A stretch of 64,000 nt of DNA from DATAXP01 sp963708675 (GTDB lineage Bacteria > Planctomycetota > Planctomycetia > Pirellulales > PNKZ01): assembly GCA_963708675.1 (NCBI GenBank), contig CAVPTO010000003.1, positions 4,712,001 through 4,776,000 on the forward strand, in the 5' to 3' direction. The position numbers and the translations under genes are program-made. Below the pieces are notes generated by a model that saw nothing but the letters and a program-made list of their open reading frames with translations, searched no databases and was not told the DNA's origin. This document shows positions 8,498 through 18,358 of this stretch, in pieces. Within the stretch, counting starts at the first letter, position 1. Each line of letters starts with the position of its first letter.

Positions 8498-9719
8498 CTT
8501 GGAGTGCGCTGCGTTCGGGGCTGTCGGGCGGCTTTCCCACAGCGGAAGTGAACGTGCTGAGAAACCGTTGGTCTTTCGCCTCGCGCTCGAGTGTGTACCA
8601 ACGTCGATTGATCTGCCCGCCGGTCGTCATGGCGACGAATCGTGCGGCGAACCGGCAACTCTTGAGTGCACTGTTCACCAGCGCGTCCTCGGAACGTTGG
8701 AACGAGTACATGGCTGCGTTCGCGGCGAACGCGCCGATCACCAGCACCAGAATCGCTGGCCCGAGTGCCCCGAGCACCAACAATGGTCGACGCTGACGCC
8801 GCTGCGCGCGAGCGGCCAGCGCGTCGAGCACCATTTGCGGGTTGCCGAAACGTTTCGACGGGTTGATCGCGATCGCGCGGTCGACGATGTCGGCCAAGTC
8901 GCGATCGACGCCACGCACATGGCGGTGACCCGTCGGCTTCGGCGACGTCGTGAGAATGTGAACGTATTTCTTCAACTTGCCGTCCAAGTCGGTCGCCTCG
9001 GCAATTTGAGCGATCGCCTCGGGTGTGCGGTACGGCGGATCGCCGGTGAGCATCGCGTACAACAACGCTCCGAGTGCGTAGACGTCCCATCGCGCATCGG
9101 GCACCGCGTGCAAGTCGGCCTGTTCCGGCGCCATGAAGAACAACGTGCCGAGCGCGGGCGTTTGATCGTGCGACATCCGCGACTGTCCGAAGTCGGCCAA
9201 TCGTGGCTTGTCGTCCTGGTCGATGAGCACGTTGCCAGGCGTGAGGTCGCAGTGCAGCACACCTTTACCGTGAGCGTGCGTCAATCCGACTGCAACATCG
9301 TGCAGCAGCGCGATCGCCTCGGTCACCGGCAGCGGGCCTTCGCGAAGACGGTCGGCCAGCGAGCCGCCGTCGACATACTCCATGACGTAGTACGGTGGGT
9401 TCGCGTCCCAGCCGACGTCAATCAGCTGCACCACGTAGCGGTCGGCAAACAGAAAGGCGAGCTTCTCGACTTCTCGCGACAGCAGCGACCAGTCAAGACC
9501 GCCGCGATGCGTGTAGTATTTGATCGCCACCATCCGCCGCGTGTTCGTTTCGACGGCGACCCAAACCTCACCGTAAGCGCCCGAGCCGAGGAACCACAGC
9601 GGCTCGAACCCCGGCACCTCCAGCGGCGGACGCGTTCGCTGCAAACTGCGTTTGCGAGATTCCTGCGTCTCGTTGGCCGACTGCGTAAGCGTCTGGGAAA
9701 GCGGTTGGTCGAGCGCCAT
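8385..9719 (-). CDS. transmembrane serine/threonine protein kinase, N-terminal and catalytic part
   Basis: A Hanks-type (PknB-like) kinase. The glycine loop GSGAYG is at residues 45-50, the ATP-binding Lys at 67 (VAIKYY), the catalytic loop HCDLTPGN at 156-163, DFG at 176-178 and APE at 197-199. The Arg of HRD is Cys, and Thr replaces the usual Lys two residues after the catalytic Asp. A transmembrane helix (about 312-337) leads to a periplasmic region whose sequence continues in the next frame (7530-8497). The predicted topology is a cytoplasmic kinase, a periplasmic Cache-type sensor between two helices, and a short tail. As sequenced, the protein ends with 22 bases of out-of-frame read-through. 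Likely role: phosphorylation in response to a small extracytoplasmic ligand. osmC follows in the same direction. Confidence 0.85.
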   Translation of the reverse strand: MALDQPLSQTLTQSANETQESRKRSLQRTRPPLEVPGFEPLWFLGSGAYGEVWVAVETNTRRMVAIKYYTHRGGLDWSLLSREVEKLAFLFADRYVVQLIDVGWDANPPYYVMEYVDGGSLADRLREGPLPVTEAIALLHDVAVGLTHAHGKGVLHCDLTPGNVLIDQDDKPRLADFGQSRMSHDQTPALGTLFFMAPEQADLHAVPDARWDVYALGALLYAMLTGDPPYRTPEAIAQIAEATDLDGKLKKYVHILTTSPKPTGHRHVRGVDRDLADIVDRAIAINPSKRFGNPQMVLDALAARAQRRQRRPLLVLGALGPAILVLVIGAFAANAAMYSFQRSEDALVNSALKSCRFAARFVAMTTGGQINRRWYTLEREAKDQRFLSTFTSAVGKPPDSPERSALQDAIEFLHASHPEINGASWFILDEKGTQLAQSSRRNDP

Positions 9720-10080
9720 TAACTTCGATCTCGTCGCGAGCCGCCGCGAAAGGCGACGGGGCCGTCTTACTGTGCGAATTTATCCACACCGGCTCGTGTG
9801 AAGCCGTATGACGGATTCTCTGGCGAAAAGTCGAAATCGTCAAACCGCTCGTCCAAACTGATTGAACTGTACCTGTATTCTTTCGACCAGCGGGGCTGTT
9901 TGTTGGCCGTGTCGATACATCGCTGCCAGCATGGCCGTCGCGAAACCATGAAAGAATAGCGAATCACACGAATCACACCGTTTGGTTACCTCGTTGGCAT
10001 CGAAGGTGCACCACCGTCCGCGTTGCGGCCTCGCGGACGAGGCCATTCAGTAACGGAGTGCTTCAAAAAGGAGACGTTGG
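9720..10080. other. intergenic between divergent genes
   Basis: These 361 bases separate the minus-strand kinase from the plus-strand small secreted protein, so both promoters should be here. A 69-codon minus-strand open frame (9767-9976) has no recognisable features and is not called. A strong ribosome site (AAGGAGA) ends the region. Confidence 0.5.
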
Positions 10081-10449
10081 ATGAAACGCATCACGATATT
10101 TGCTGTTCTGGCTTTGGGCGCCGCGCTGGTCGCGGAGACAGAAGCCGGATTGTTCCGACGCCATCATCGAGGTGGCAACGCCTGCGGTAGCTGTGCGCCG
10201 GCTGCGTGTTCCACCTGCGGAGCACAATGTGGACCGCAACAGCAGACGGCGTACTACGCGCCGGCCGACGGTCATCAACCCGGCCAACCCATGCCAGGTC
10301 AATCCATGCCTGGCCAACCGATGCAGTATCACGCGCAATCGGCGCAGCCGCAGACGGCCCAGCCGCGATTGGCCCAACCGCAGGCGACGACTTCACCGGC
10401 GCAAAGCCCGTTCGGCAATTCCGGCACGGACCCGACGTCGAATCGGTAG
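10081..10449 (+). CDS. small secreted Cys/Gln/Pro-rich protein
   Basis: 122 residues. A signal peptide (MKRITIFAVLALGAALVAETEA) is followed by a basic GLFRRHHRGG patch, a cysteine cluster (CGSCAPAACSTCGAQC) and a low-complexity tail with repeats such as GQPMPGQSMPGQPM and AQPQTAQPRLAQPQ. Small proteins of this layout (basic patch, Cys cluster, Pro/Gln tail) are frequent in planctomycetes and are probably exported cell-envelope components; the function is unknown. The start is fixed by AAGGAGA seven bases upstream and by the signal peptide. A strong hairpin follows. Confidence 0.75.
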   Translation: MKRITIFAVLALGAALVAETEAGLFRRHHRGGNACGSCAPAACSTCGAQCGPQQQTAYYAPADGHQPGQPMPGQSMPGQPMQYHAQSAQPQTAQPRLAQPQATTSPAQSPFGNSGTDPTSNR

Positions 10450-10476
10450 TGAGGAAATGGTGAGCACGATAGACGC

Positions 10477-10522
10477 CGGCGCGCTGACGACCGTTATCAT
10501 GACGGTTCACGTCAGCGCGCCG
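10477..10522 (+). terminator. GC-rich hairpin after the small secreted protein gene
   Basis: Perfect 13-base arms CGGCGCGCTGACG (10477-10489) and its complement (10510-10522), with a smaller pairing ACCGT/ACGGT inside. No T-run follows, so it may stabilise the mRNA 3' end or act as a non-canonical terminator. Confidence 0.6.
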
Positions 10523-10535
10523 CATTTATCGTTGA

Positions 10536-10680
10536 TTGATCCTGAGAAAACCGCGTGAACCAGGGCATAATCGTAGTATCACGCTTGCGGTTTCGCGTGT
10601 CTTAACGGGCGGTACGCGCGAAACCGCAAGCGGTGATGGATAGCATTATCGCGATTAACTTTGTTCTCTGAGGATTAATA
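10536..10680. mobile_element. MITE-like element, family B copy 1
   Basis: 145 bases with terminal inverted repeats TTGATCCTGAGAAAAC and GTTCTCTGAGGATTAA, then GTGAACCAGGGC inside the left end. A nested palindrome has arms GCTTGCGGTTTCGCG and CGCGAAACCGCAAGC. It is collinear with the copy at 41811-41958; the copy at 18557-18645 lacks the inner palindrome. There is no coding capacity, so any movement would need an enzyme supplied elsewhere. Confidence 0.8.
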
Positions 10681-10692
10681 GGAGTATCGCTC

Positions 10693-11880
10693 GTGCCTAC
10701 CGGCATCGTCACCGCCGCTATCGGATTGTCGGCGCATTTGCTGGGTACTCTGACTATAGGAAGTTGGCTTCGCGATCATGTCGAGCGATGCGACATCGAC
10801 GCCGCTGACTCGTGCTTTCGCCCCGGTGTCACGATTCTGAAGCCGCTGTGCGGCGCCGATGACGATCTTGAGGCGAACCTCGAATCGTACATGCGGCTGA
10901 CCTATCCGCAAGTGCAAATCATCTTCGGCGCGGCCGACGCCGACGAACCTTCGCTGGCTATTGCTCGCCGTGTCGCTGCACGTTTTCCCCAGCGGGACGT
11001 CGAATTCGTCGTGACGGAACCCGATCCGACGAGCAATCCGAAGGTGGCGAATCTCGCCGGCATGCTGCCGCACGCTCGTTATGACTTGTGCCTCATCAGC
11101 GATAGCGACGTCGCAGTGCGGCCCGATGAGTTGGAGCATCTCGTTCCGCCGCTGCGCGATCCGAAGGTCGGGCTCGTCTATCAGCCGGTGATCGGCGAAG
11201 GAGAACAGACGTTTCCCGCCGCCGTCGAGAACTGCAAGCTCACGGATACGGCTGGCTACTTCCTGGTGTTTACCGTGGCTTTAACCAAGCACGACGTCGT
11301 GATGGGCAAGGGTATGCTCCTGCGACGGCAGGCGTTGGAAAGTATCGGTGGATTCGAGGCGGTGCTGAAGGTGGCGGCCGAGGACTACATTCTCGGCGTC
11401 GAGTTGCGTAAGGCGGGATGGAAGCTGGTCATGTCGCCGCTCCCCGTGCGTGCGGTGCATACGCATTGGTCGTGGCCGCGTTTGTTCAACCGCACCTTTC
11501 GTCACTCCGCGATGCGGTGCCGGCTGTCGCCTTGGACCTATCCGATCGAGTTGATCTGCAATCCGATGTTTCTCACGCTGCTGGGCGTGATCGTGGCGGG
11601 CCGACGTTGGTTGCCGATGTTCCTTTTGTCAGTCGCGGGTCGGATGACGGTGCAGACGATCGCGTCGAAACGGCTGCGCGGGGAGTGGCCGTCGCTGCGC
11701 TATCTGCTCGCGATGCCGCTCACTGACATTCTGCTTGGAATGATGTGGCTGCCGGCCATCTTCGGACGAACAGTCACGTGGCGTGGACACACCATGCGGC
11801 TCGGGTGGCGAACGCGGCTGACGAGTCTCGAACCTGCCCTCAAGCCCGCAAAATCGTACTCGCTCGTCCGCCAACCTTAG
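10693..11880 (+). CDS. GT2/GT21 glycosyltransferase, HpnI/ceramide glucosyltransferase-like
   Basis: 395 residues. An N-terminal membrane helix is followed by a GT-A domain: PGVTILKPLCGADDDLEANL, LISDSDVAV (metal-binding DxD-type), MGKGMLLRRQALESIGGF and AEDYILGVEL. C-terminal membrane segments follow (LTLLGVIVAGRRWLPMFLLS, plus a later hydrophobic stretch). This order is characteristic of glucosylceramide synthase and its bacterial relative HpnI, which transfers GlcNAc in hopanoid side-chain synthesis. No hopanoid or sphingolipid genes are nearby, so the acceptor lipid is open. GTG 10693 has AGGAG eight bases upstream. The family B element lies immediately before it. Confidence 0.8.
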   Translation: MPTGIVTAAIGLSAHLLGTLTIGSWLRDHVERCDIDAADSCFRPGVTILKPLCGADDDLEANLESYMRLTYPQVQIIFGAADADEPSLAIARRVAARFPQRDVEFVVTEPDPTSNPKVANLAGMLPHARYDLCLISDSDVAVRPDELEHLVPPLRDPKVGLVYQPVIGEGEQTFPAAVENCKLTDTAGYFLVFTVALTKHDVVMGKGMLLRRQALESIGGFEAVLKVAAEDYILGVELRKAGWKLVMSPLPVRAVHTHWSWPRLFNRTFRHSAMRCRLSPWTYPIELICNPMFLTLLGVIVAGRRWLPMFLLSVAGRMTVQTIASKRLRGEWPSLRYLLAMPLTDILLGMMWLPAIFGRTVTWRGHTMRLGWRTRLTSLEPALKPAKSYSLVRQP

Positions 11881-11994
11881 ATTTTCGTCGCAGTAGCACG
11901 GCTTATAGCGGCCAAGGTAGCGAGCCGTCGGCACAGCTTGTGCCCGTCCAATTCCGCGCAGGTAGGCTAGTCGTGTCCCAGGAATTGTTCGATC

Positions 11995-14900
11995 ATGGCC
12001 GCTTCCAAAACGTCGGGCACTATCAAGTCGGGCACTATCAAGTCGGGCATGGAACGCAGCGCGATGGATCGCCCTGGAAATACGAGTCTGGCCGCCCAAG
12101 CAACGGCCACTGAGCGCGGCGAGCGTCCTTCCGACGCGCTCTGGTACAAGGACGCCGTCATCTACCAATGTCACGTGCGTGCCTTTCGCGATGCCAACGG
12201 CGACGGCATCGGCGATTTGGCCGGCATGACGCAGAAGCTCGACTATCTGCAAGATCTCGGCGTCACGGCCATCTGGGTGTTGCCGTTCTATCCGTCGCCG
12301 CTGCGTGACGACGGGTACGACATTTCCGACTACACGTCGATCAACCCGATTTACGGCACGATGGCCGACTTTCGCGAATTGTTGCGCGAGGCCCACAGTC
12401 GCGGCTTGCGCGTGATCACCGAGCTCGTGCTCAATCACACGTCGGATCAGCATGTGTGGTTTCAGCGATCGCGACGCGCCAAGCCCGGCAGCCGATGGCG
12501 CGACTACTACGTGTGGAGCGACACGGCCGAGCGCTACAAAGAAGCGCGGATTATTTTCAAGGACTTCGAGCCGAGCAACTGGTCGTGGGACCCGGTGGCC
12601 TGCGCGTATTACTGGCATCGGTTCTACAGTCATCAGCCCGACCTCAACTTCGAGAACCCGCACGTCAAGCAATCGTTATTCAACGTGCTCGATTACTGGC
12701 TCAAGATGGGCGTCGACGGCCTGCGGCTCGATGCCGTGCCGTACTTGTACGAGCGCGAAGGCACGAACTGCGAGAACCTGGCCGAGACGCACCAGTTTCT
12801 GAAGGACCTTCGCGCGCACATCGACGAGAAGTTCGACAACCGCATGTTGCTGGCCGAGGCGAACCAGTGGCCCGACGACACGAGCGCTTACTTCGGCGAA
12901 GGCGACGAATGTCACACGGCCTTTCACTTCCCCGTGATGCCGCGCATGTTCATGGCCATCCAGATGGAGGACCGCTATCCGATCGTCGACATTCTGCAGC
13001 AAACGCCCGCGATCCCCGACGTCTGCCAATGGCTCATGTTCCTCCGCAATCACGACGAGCTGACGCTCGAAATGGTGAGCGACGAAGAACGCGATTACAT
13101 GTGGCGCATTTACGCCCGCGATCGGCGGGCACGCATCAACCTCGGCATCCGTCGTCGGCTGGCGCCGCTGATGGGGAACGATCGCCGCAAGATCGAGCTG
13201 ATGAACGTGCTGCTCTTCTCGCTGCCGGGGACGCCGGTCATTTATTACGGCGACGAGATCGGCATGGGGGACAACATTTATCTTGGCGATCGCAACGGAG
13301 TGCGCACTCCGATGCAATGGTCGAGCGACCGCAACGCGGGCTTTTCGATGGCGAATCCGCAGCGCATGTATTTGCCGCCGATCATCGACTACGAATACCA
13401 CTACGAGAGCGTGAACGTCGAAACGCAGCACAATAATCCGCAGTCGCTGTGGTGGTGGATGAAGCGGCTCATCGCCTTGCGGCAGCAGTATCCTGCGTTC
13501 AGCCGCGGCACGCTCGAGATGCTCGCCCCGACGAACCCGAAGGTTCTCGCGTTCGTTCGTAGTTTCCAAGGGCAGACGGTGCTCGTCGTTGCGAACTTGT
13601 CGCGGCACTCGCAGTTCGCGGAGATCGACCTATCGGGCTACGAAGGTTTCCGACCCGTCGAGTTGTTCGGCCAAACCAAGTTCCCGACGATCACGAAGCA
13701 GCCGATCACCGTCACGCCGGGACCACACTCTTATTACTGGTTCCACCTTCGACCGCCGTCGGAGCCCGTCGAAGTCGAGGCTCAATCGCGCGTGCGCAAG
13801 CCGCTGCTGACGGTCGATGATTTGCAACAATGGGAAAAAGTCTTTACGTCGCGCAGCCGGTCGGCGCTCGAGCGTGCATTGCGACAATCGCTGCCCACGC
13901 GGCGCTGGTTCGCAGCGAAGTCGCGCACGGTGCAGAGTCTGTCGGTGTTGGATGCCGTGCCGGCAGGCCGCGGTGGCAACGGACATGAGGCGTTTCTCGC
14001 GTTGGTGCGGGTCGAGTATCTCGAAGGCGAGCCCGAGACGTACCTGTATCCGCTCACCGTCGCGATGGGTGAGGCGGCCGAGCGCATCACGCGCGATCAA
14101 GCGCCGTTGGTCGTGGCGAGGCTCGCGGTTTCGGGTCGTGACGAGGAAGGCGTGTTGTACGATCCGATCGCCGACGAGGAGTTCGCGAGATCGATGCTGG
14201 AGATCATACAGCGGCGCCGTCGCAGCCAAGGCCAACATGGCGAGTTGGTCGGCTCGTCAACCGTCGCGCTGCGGCGACTGCTGGGCACGTCGAACGAGCC
14301 GGTGGTTTCGCGCTCGATGGGCGGCCAACAGAACAACAGTTCGATCCTTTTCGGCGACAAGCTGGTCCTAAAACTTTTTCGCCGCGTCGAGGCAGGAACG
14401 AACCCAGACCTTGAAATCGTCCGCTTTTTGTGGGAGCACGGCTTCAAACAGATTCCGCCCATGGCGGGCGATCTCGATTATCGTCATGCAGGCGACGACG
14501 CGCTCACGCTCGCGATTCTGCAAGGATTCGTCGCCAATCAAGGCACCGCCTGGCAGCAGGCCGAAGACGTACTGCGACGCCAGTTCGAGCGTTTCATCGC
14601 TCAGCCGGCGAATAAGGCCAGCGTCGATGCCGACGCGCCGGGTCGCTCGCCGCTCGATCTGTTGAACGAAGAAATCCCTGCTGCCGTGCTCGACCTGGCG
14701 GGCGATTATCTGCCGTTCGCCGAGCAACTTGGACGCCGCACGGCCGAGATGCACGTGGCGCTCGCCAGCGATCCGGACGACGCGAACTTCGCCCCCGAGC
14801 CGTTCACGCAACTGTATCAACGATCGCTGTATCACTCGATTCGCCGCATGGTGAGTCGCAGTTTGCAGCAGCTCAAAGCGCACGTCAGCGAGTTGCCCCC

Positions 14901-15468
14901 CACGGCATCGGCCGACGTCGCGCGATTGCTGGAGTTGGAACGCAACGTCGTTCCGTGCATGCGCGGGCTCGTCGATCGCCGCATTCAGGGAATGCGGCTG
15001 CGCTGCCACGGTGACTATCATCTCGGGCAAATTCTCTCGACCGGCAACGATTACGTCATCATCGACTTCGAAGGGAACCCGAACCGCCCCTTAAGCGAAC
15101 GACGCATCAAGCGATCGCCGCTGTTGGACGTGGCTGAAATGCTGCGGTCGTTCCATTACGCCGCCTCGCACGCCGCGTCGATGGTTGTCGAGACGATGGT
15201 GCTCGGGTCCGACGACCAGCGTGCCCTGGAAAGTGCTGTGCACGCGTGGTATCGATGGGTCGCGGCGGCGTTTCTGCGATCGTATCTCGAAGCGACGCGG
15301 AACGCGCCTTTCGTGCCAGGGTCTCGCGACGAGTTGCGCACGTTGCTCAATGCAATGCTGATGGAGCGAACCGCCCACGAGATCATCAGCGAATTGGGAC
15401 AACGACCCAAATGGGTCGCCGTCGCCGTGAAGGGCATGCTCGAACTTCTCGACGTCACCACCCCGTGA
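11995..15468 (+). CDS. treS: trehalose synthase/maltokinase fusion (TreS-Pep2)
   Basis: 1157 residues, the length of known TreS-Pep2 fusions. The N-terminal GH13 domain (about 48-610) isomerises maltose and trehalose: nucleophile Asp246 in GLRLDAVPY, acid/base Glu288 in LLAEANQWP, Asp354 in LRNHDELTLE, with VITELVLNHTSDQH before them. The C-terminal half (about 640-1150) is a maltokinase with the aminoglycoside-kinase-like catalytic loop CHGDYHLGQIL and IDFEGNPNRP. It makes maltose 1-phosphate, the donor for GlgE in families that have it. The N-terminus has a tandem 15-base repeat (TSGTIKSGTIKSG). Start ATG 11995 has AGGA upstream; Met19 and Met24 are alternatives. It is followed after 10 bases by glgB, so the two are probably co-transcribed. 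Confidence 0.93.
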   Translation: MAASKTSGTIKSGTIKSGMERSAMDRPGNTSLAAQATATERGERPSDALWYKDAVIYQCHVRAFRDANGDGIGDLAGMTQKLDYLQDLGVTAIWVLPFYPSPLRDDGYDISDYTSINPIYGTMADFRELLREAHSRGLRVITELVLNHTSDQHVWFQRSRRAKPGSRWRDYYVWSDTAERYKEARIIFKDFEPSNWSWDPVACAYYWHRFYSHQPDLNFENPHVKQSLFNVLDYWLKMGVDGLRLDAVPYLYEREGTNCENLAETHQFLKDLRAHIDEKFDNRMLLAEANQWPDDTSAYFGEGDECHTAFHFPVMPRMFMAIQMEDRYPIVDILQQTPAIPDVCQWLMFLRNHDELTLEMVSDEERDYMWRIYARDRRARINLGIRRRLAPLMGNDRRKIELMNVLLFSLPGTPVIYYGDEIGMGDNIYLGDRNGVRTPMQWSSDRNAGFSMANPQRMYLPPIIDYEYHYESVNVETQHNNPQSLWWWMKRLIALRQQYPAFSRGTLEMLAPTNPKVLAFVRSFQGQTVLVVANLSRHSQFAEIDLSGYEGFRPVELFGQTKFPTITKQPITVTPGPHSYYWFHLRPPSEPVEVEAQSRVRKPLLTVDDLQQWEKVFTSRSRSALERALRQSLPTRRWFAAKSRTVQSLSVLDAVPAGRGGNGHEAFLALVRVEYLEGEPETYLYPLTVAMGEAAERITRDQAPLVVARLAVSGRDEEGVLYDPIADEEFARSMLEIIQRRRRSQGQHGELVGSSTVALRRLLGTSNEPVVSRSMGGQQNNSSILFGDKLVLKLFRRVEAGTNPDLEIVRFLWEHGFKQIPPMAGDLDYRHAGDDALTLAILQGFVANQGTAWQQAEDVLRRQFERFIAQPANKASVDADAPGRSPLDLLNEEIPAAVLDLAGDYLPFAEQLGRRTAEMHVALASDPDDANFAPEPFTQLYQRSLYHSIRRMVSRSLQQLKAHVSELPPTASADVARLLELERNVVPCMRGLVDRRIQGMRLRCHGDYHLGQILSTGNDYVIIDFEGNPNRPLSERRIKRSPLLDVAEMLRSFHYAASHAASMVVETMVLGSDDQRALESAVHAWYRWVAAAFLRSYLEATRNAPFVPGSRDELRTLLNAMLMERTAHEIISELGQRPKWVAVAVKGMLELLDVTTP

Positions 15469-15478
15469 TTCTTACCAC

Positions 15479-17435
15479 ATGATGGCTCGCGCGACCGATT
15501 CCACCGGCAGCCGCCCTGCCCCGCCGTCGAACAACCTCGCCACGCAGGCGACGTTGCTGACGGCCGATGATTTCTACTGGTTCAACCAGGGAACGCATCA
15601 AAAGCTGTACGAAAAGCTGGGGGCCCACTGCGGCAGGCTCGCAGGCGTCGAAGGGACGTACTTCGCCGTCTGGGCGCCGAATGCGCAGCGCGTGGCCGTC
15701 GATATTTACGACAACCCGGCGAAGAAACATCAGTTGCACTCGCAAGGACCGAGCGGCATCTGGAGTGGCTTCGTCCCCAGCTGCGCACGGACATCTGTAC
15801 AAGTACCGCATCGAATCGCGCACCGGTAAGTTCACCGTCGACAAGGCCGACCCGTTCGGCTTCTGGTGCGAGGTGCCGCCGAAAACCGCCTCCGTGGTTT
15901 GGAATCTTGACTACGCGTGGGGCGACGAACGATGGATGCGCGAGCGCAAGGGGCGCAACGCGATCGACGCGCCGATCGCGACCTACGAAATGCACCTAGG
16001 CTCGTGGCAGCGGCACGACGACGACTCGCTGCTCAGCTATCGCGAGCTCGCGCCGCGACTCGTCGAGTATTTGCGCCGACTGAATTTCACGCACGTCGAG
16101 TTCCTGCCGGTGATGGAACACCCGTTCTACGGAAGCTGGGGCTATCAGACGACCGGCTACTTCGCGCCGACGTCGCGCTACGGCACGCCGCAGGACTTCA
16201 TGTATCTGATCGACCAACTCCATCAGAACGACATCGGCGTGATCCTCGATTGGGTGCCGTCGCACTTTCCCGGCGACGAGCATGGATTGGCCTACTTCGA
16301 TGGCACGCATTTGTTCGAGCACGCGGACCCGAAGCAGGGGTTTCATCCCGACTGGAAGAGTTACATCTTCAACCTCGGACGCAACGAGGTGCGCAGCTTT
16401 CTGCTATCGAGCGCCCGGTTCTGGCTCGAGCAGTACCATGCCGATGGGTTGCGCGTCGATGCGGTCGCGTCGATGCTGTATCTCGACTACTCGCGCAAGG
16501 AAGGCGAGTGGGTGCCGAACGAGCATGGCGGACGCGAGAACCTGCAAGCGATCTCGTTTCTGCGCGAGTTGAACACAAGTGTCTACCAGGCCTTGCCCGA
16601 TGTGCAAACAATTGCCGAGGAATCGACGGCGTGGCCGATGGTGTCGCGGCCGACATATTTGGGCGGGCTGGGCTTCGGCCTGAAGTGGGACATGGGCTGG
16701 ATGCACGACACGCTGCGGTACATGCGTGAGGATCCGGTGCATCGCAAGTTTCATCACAACGACCTGACGTTCCGATTGCAGTACGCCTTCAACGAAAACT
16801 TTCAGCTTCCGCTTTCGCACGACGAGGTCGTCTACGGCAAAGGTTCGCTGCTCGACATGATGCCGGGCGACCCGTGGCGAAAGTTCGCGAACCTGCGACT
16901 TCTTCTAGGATTGATGACCGTTGAGCCGGGGAAGAAACTGCTCTTCATGGGTGGTGAGTTCGGTCAATGGCGCGAGTGGAATCACGACGAGCAACTCGAC
17001 TGGGCGCTGACGAACAAAAAAGAACATCAAGGCGTGCAGCGCTGGGTCGAAGATTTGAATCGCACCTATCGCGAACAGACGGCCCTGCATCAACTCGATT
17101 GCGACCCGCAAGGATTCGAATGGGTCGATGGCTCGAATGTCGAGCAAAGCGTGATCGTATTTCTTCGCAAAGATCGCGCGGGGGAAACAATCCTTGTCGC
17201 TTGCAACTTCACGCCTGTGCCGCGACGCAATTATTTGCTCGGTGTGCCGACGGGCGGTTGGTGGCACGAAATTCTCAACAGCGACTCAGCGATTTATGGC
17301 GGCACAGGCTGGGGCAACCTCGGTGGTCTTCAGGCTGCTCCGATCGCGTGTTACGGACGTCCTTGGTCGCTGACGGCAGTGCTTCCCCCTTTGGGACTGG
17401 TAGCATTTCGATCACCTCCTTCTGGTAGCTTATAA
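15479..17435 (+). CDS. glgB: 1,4-alpha-glucan branching enzyme, one frameshift as sequenced
   Basis: The enzyme introduces alpha-1,6 branches into glycogen. The first frame (15479 to about 15775) encodes the CBM48 part (GTYFAVWAPNAQRVAVD, GIWSGFVP). The next frame resumes exactly with AAHGHLYKYRIESRTGKF and runs to 17435. Removing one C from the CCCC at 15775-15778 restores a single protein of about 650 residues. GH13 motifs are complete: YGSWGYQTTGYFAPTSR, nucleophile Asp in GLRVDAVASML, Glu in TIAEESTAWP, and LSHDEVVYGKGS. The C-terminal all-beta domain ends near 17430. The intact motifs suggest an artefactual or very recent indel. It lies 10 bases after treS. Confidence 0.88.
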
Positions 17436-17627
17436 CGAAATCGTGAGCACGATGAATTTGTCGAAGCAAACCCTGGAATTTTCGTCACGCCGCTTCTATC
17501 GTTGATAGAGGAATGGACGAGCGCGCCACGCCAGCGTGGCCGCACAGCAAGCGGCTTCAAGTCCTTCCTCTCATCGCAACTCATCGCACTGGCATCCGCA
17601 TCGCATCCCCTGCTGAAGAGAGTCGCT

Positions 17628-18218
17628 ATGATCTCGACACCGTTACGCGTGGTGGTCGCCGACGACGACCGCTCGGTCTTAACCATGTATGCGGCTTTCT
17701 TGCCGCGGTTGGGGCATGAAATGGTGGCAGAGGTTTCAACCGGCGAAACGTTGGTCGAAGCATGTCGCGAGCATTCGCCGGACCTCGTCATTACCGACAT
17801 CAAGATGCCCGACATGGAGGGTGTCGCCGCGGTGTTGCGAGCTTATGAAACTCAGGCGTTTCCGGTGATCTTCGTCTCGGGTGTCTACAACCCGAAGACT
17901 TGGGAACGCGCCGCGAGCGAACAGATTGCTGAATATCTCGTTAAGCCGATCTCGATCGACGGGCTGCGCGAGAAGATCGAATCGGTGATGCGTCTGTTCG
18001 AGCAATTCGAGATCATTCAGGGCGAGTTTCCGATCGCGCGGCAAGCGCTCCGACATCGCAAGACCGTTGAACGCGCCAAGGCATTGCTGATGCGCGGGGC
18101 CGATCTGAGCGACGACCAGGCGTTCGAGCAGTTATGCAACGCCGCTCAACAGCAAGGGCAGTCGATCACCGTGGTGGCCCAGCGAATTGTCGCGGCCACA
18201 GAAGCCACAACTACGTAG
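17628..18218 (+). CDS. ANTAR-domain response regulator 1
   Basis: 196 residues. The receiver domain occupies about 1-120: acidic pocket VVADDD, phospho-accepting Asp in LVITDIKMPDMEG, the Ser of FVSGVY, and Lys in YLVKPIS. A linking helix (VMRLFEQFEIIQGEFPIARQ) leads to a C-terminal ANTAR domain (HRKTVERAKALLMRGADLSD then AFEQLCNAAQQQGQSI). ANTAR proteins typically bind paired hexaloop RNA hairpins and relieve transcription termination; no such target was confidently seen here. ATG 17628 is chosen because the receiver begins directly after it and GAAGAGAG precedes it. No histidine kinase is adjacent. A close relative lies at 22074-22703. Confidence 0.88.
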   Translation: MISTPLRVVVADDDRSVLTMYAAFLPRLGHEMVAEVSTGETLVEACREHSPDLVITDIKMPDMEGVAAVLRAYETQAFPVIFVSGVYNPKTWERAASEQIAEYLVKPISIDGLREKIESVMRLFEQFEIIQGEFPIARQALRHRKTVERAKALLMRGADLSDDQAFEQLCNAAQQQGQSITVVAQRIVAATEATTT

Positions 18219-18358
18219 CGACTACAACGTAGCGACGACTACCTAGCGAACCAACCACGTAGCATAAAGTCCATCGCCGCCTCGTTTGTTTGGCATGACG
18301 GTTGCTTTTTGTTCTCCCGCGTCAGTTCCATTAACGAACGACTTTTGGGAGTGAACTC

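Noticed and set aside
8418..9722. Long plus-strand frame opposite the kinase
   Set aside because: It is the antisense of a clear kinase domain with motifs in the correct order; no support for expression.
9767..9976. 69-codon minus-strand frame upstream of the kinase
   Set aside because: No ribosome site, no recognisable feature and in the expected promoter region.
18219..18358. ANTAR-target hairpin before the 39-residue gene
   Set aside because: CTCCC/GGGAG pairing is possible but no two hexaloop stems with the expected A and G positions could be drawn.
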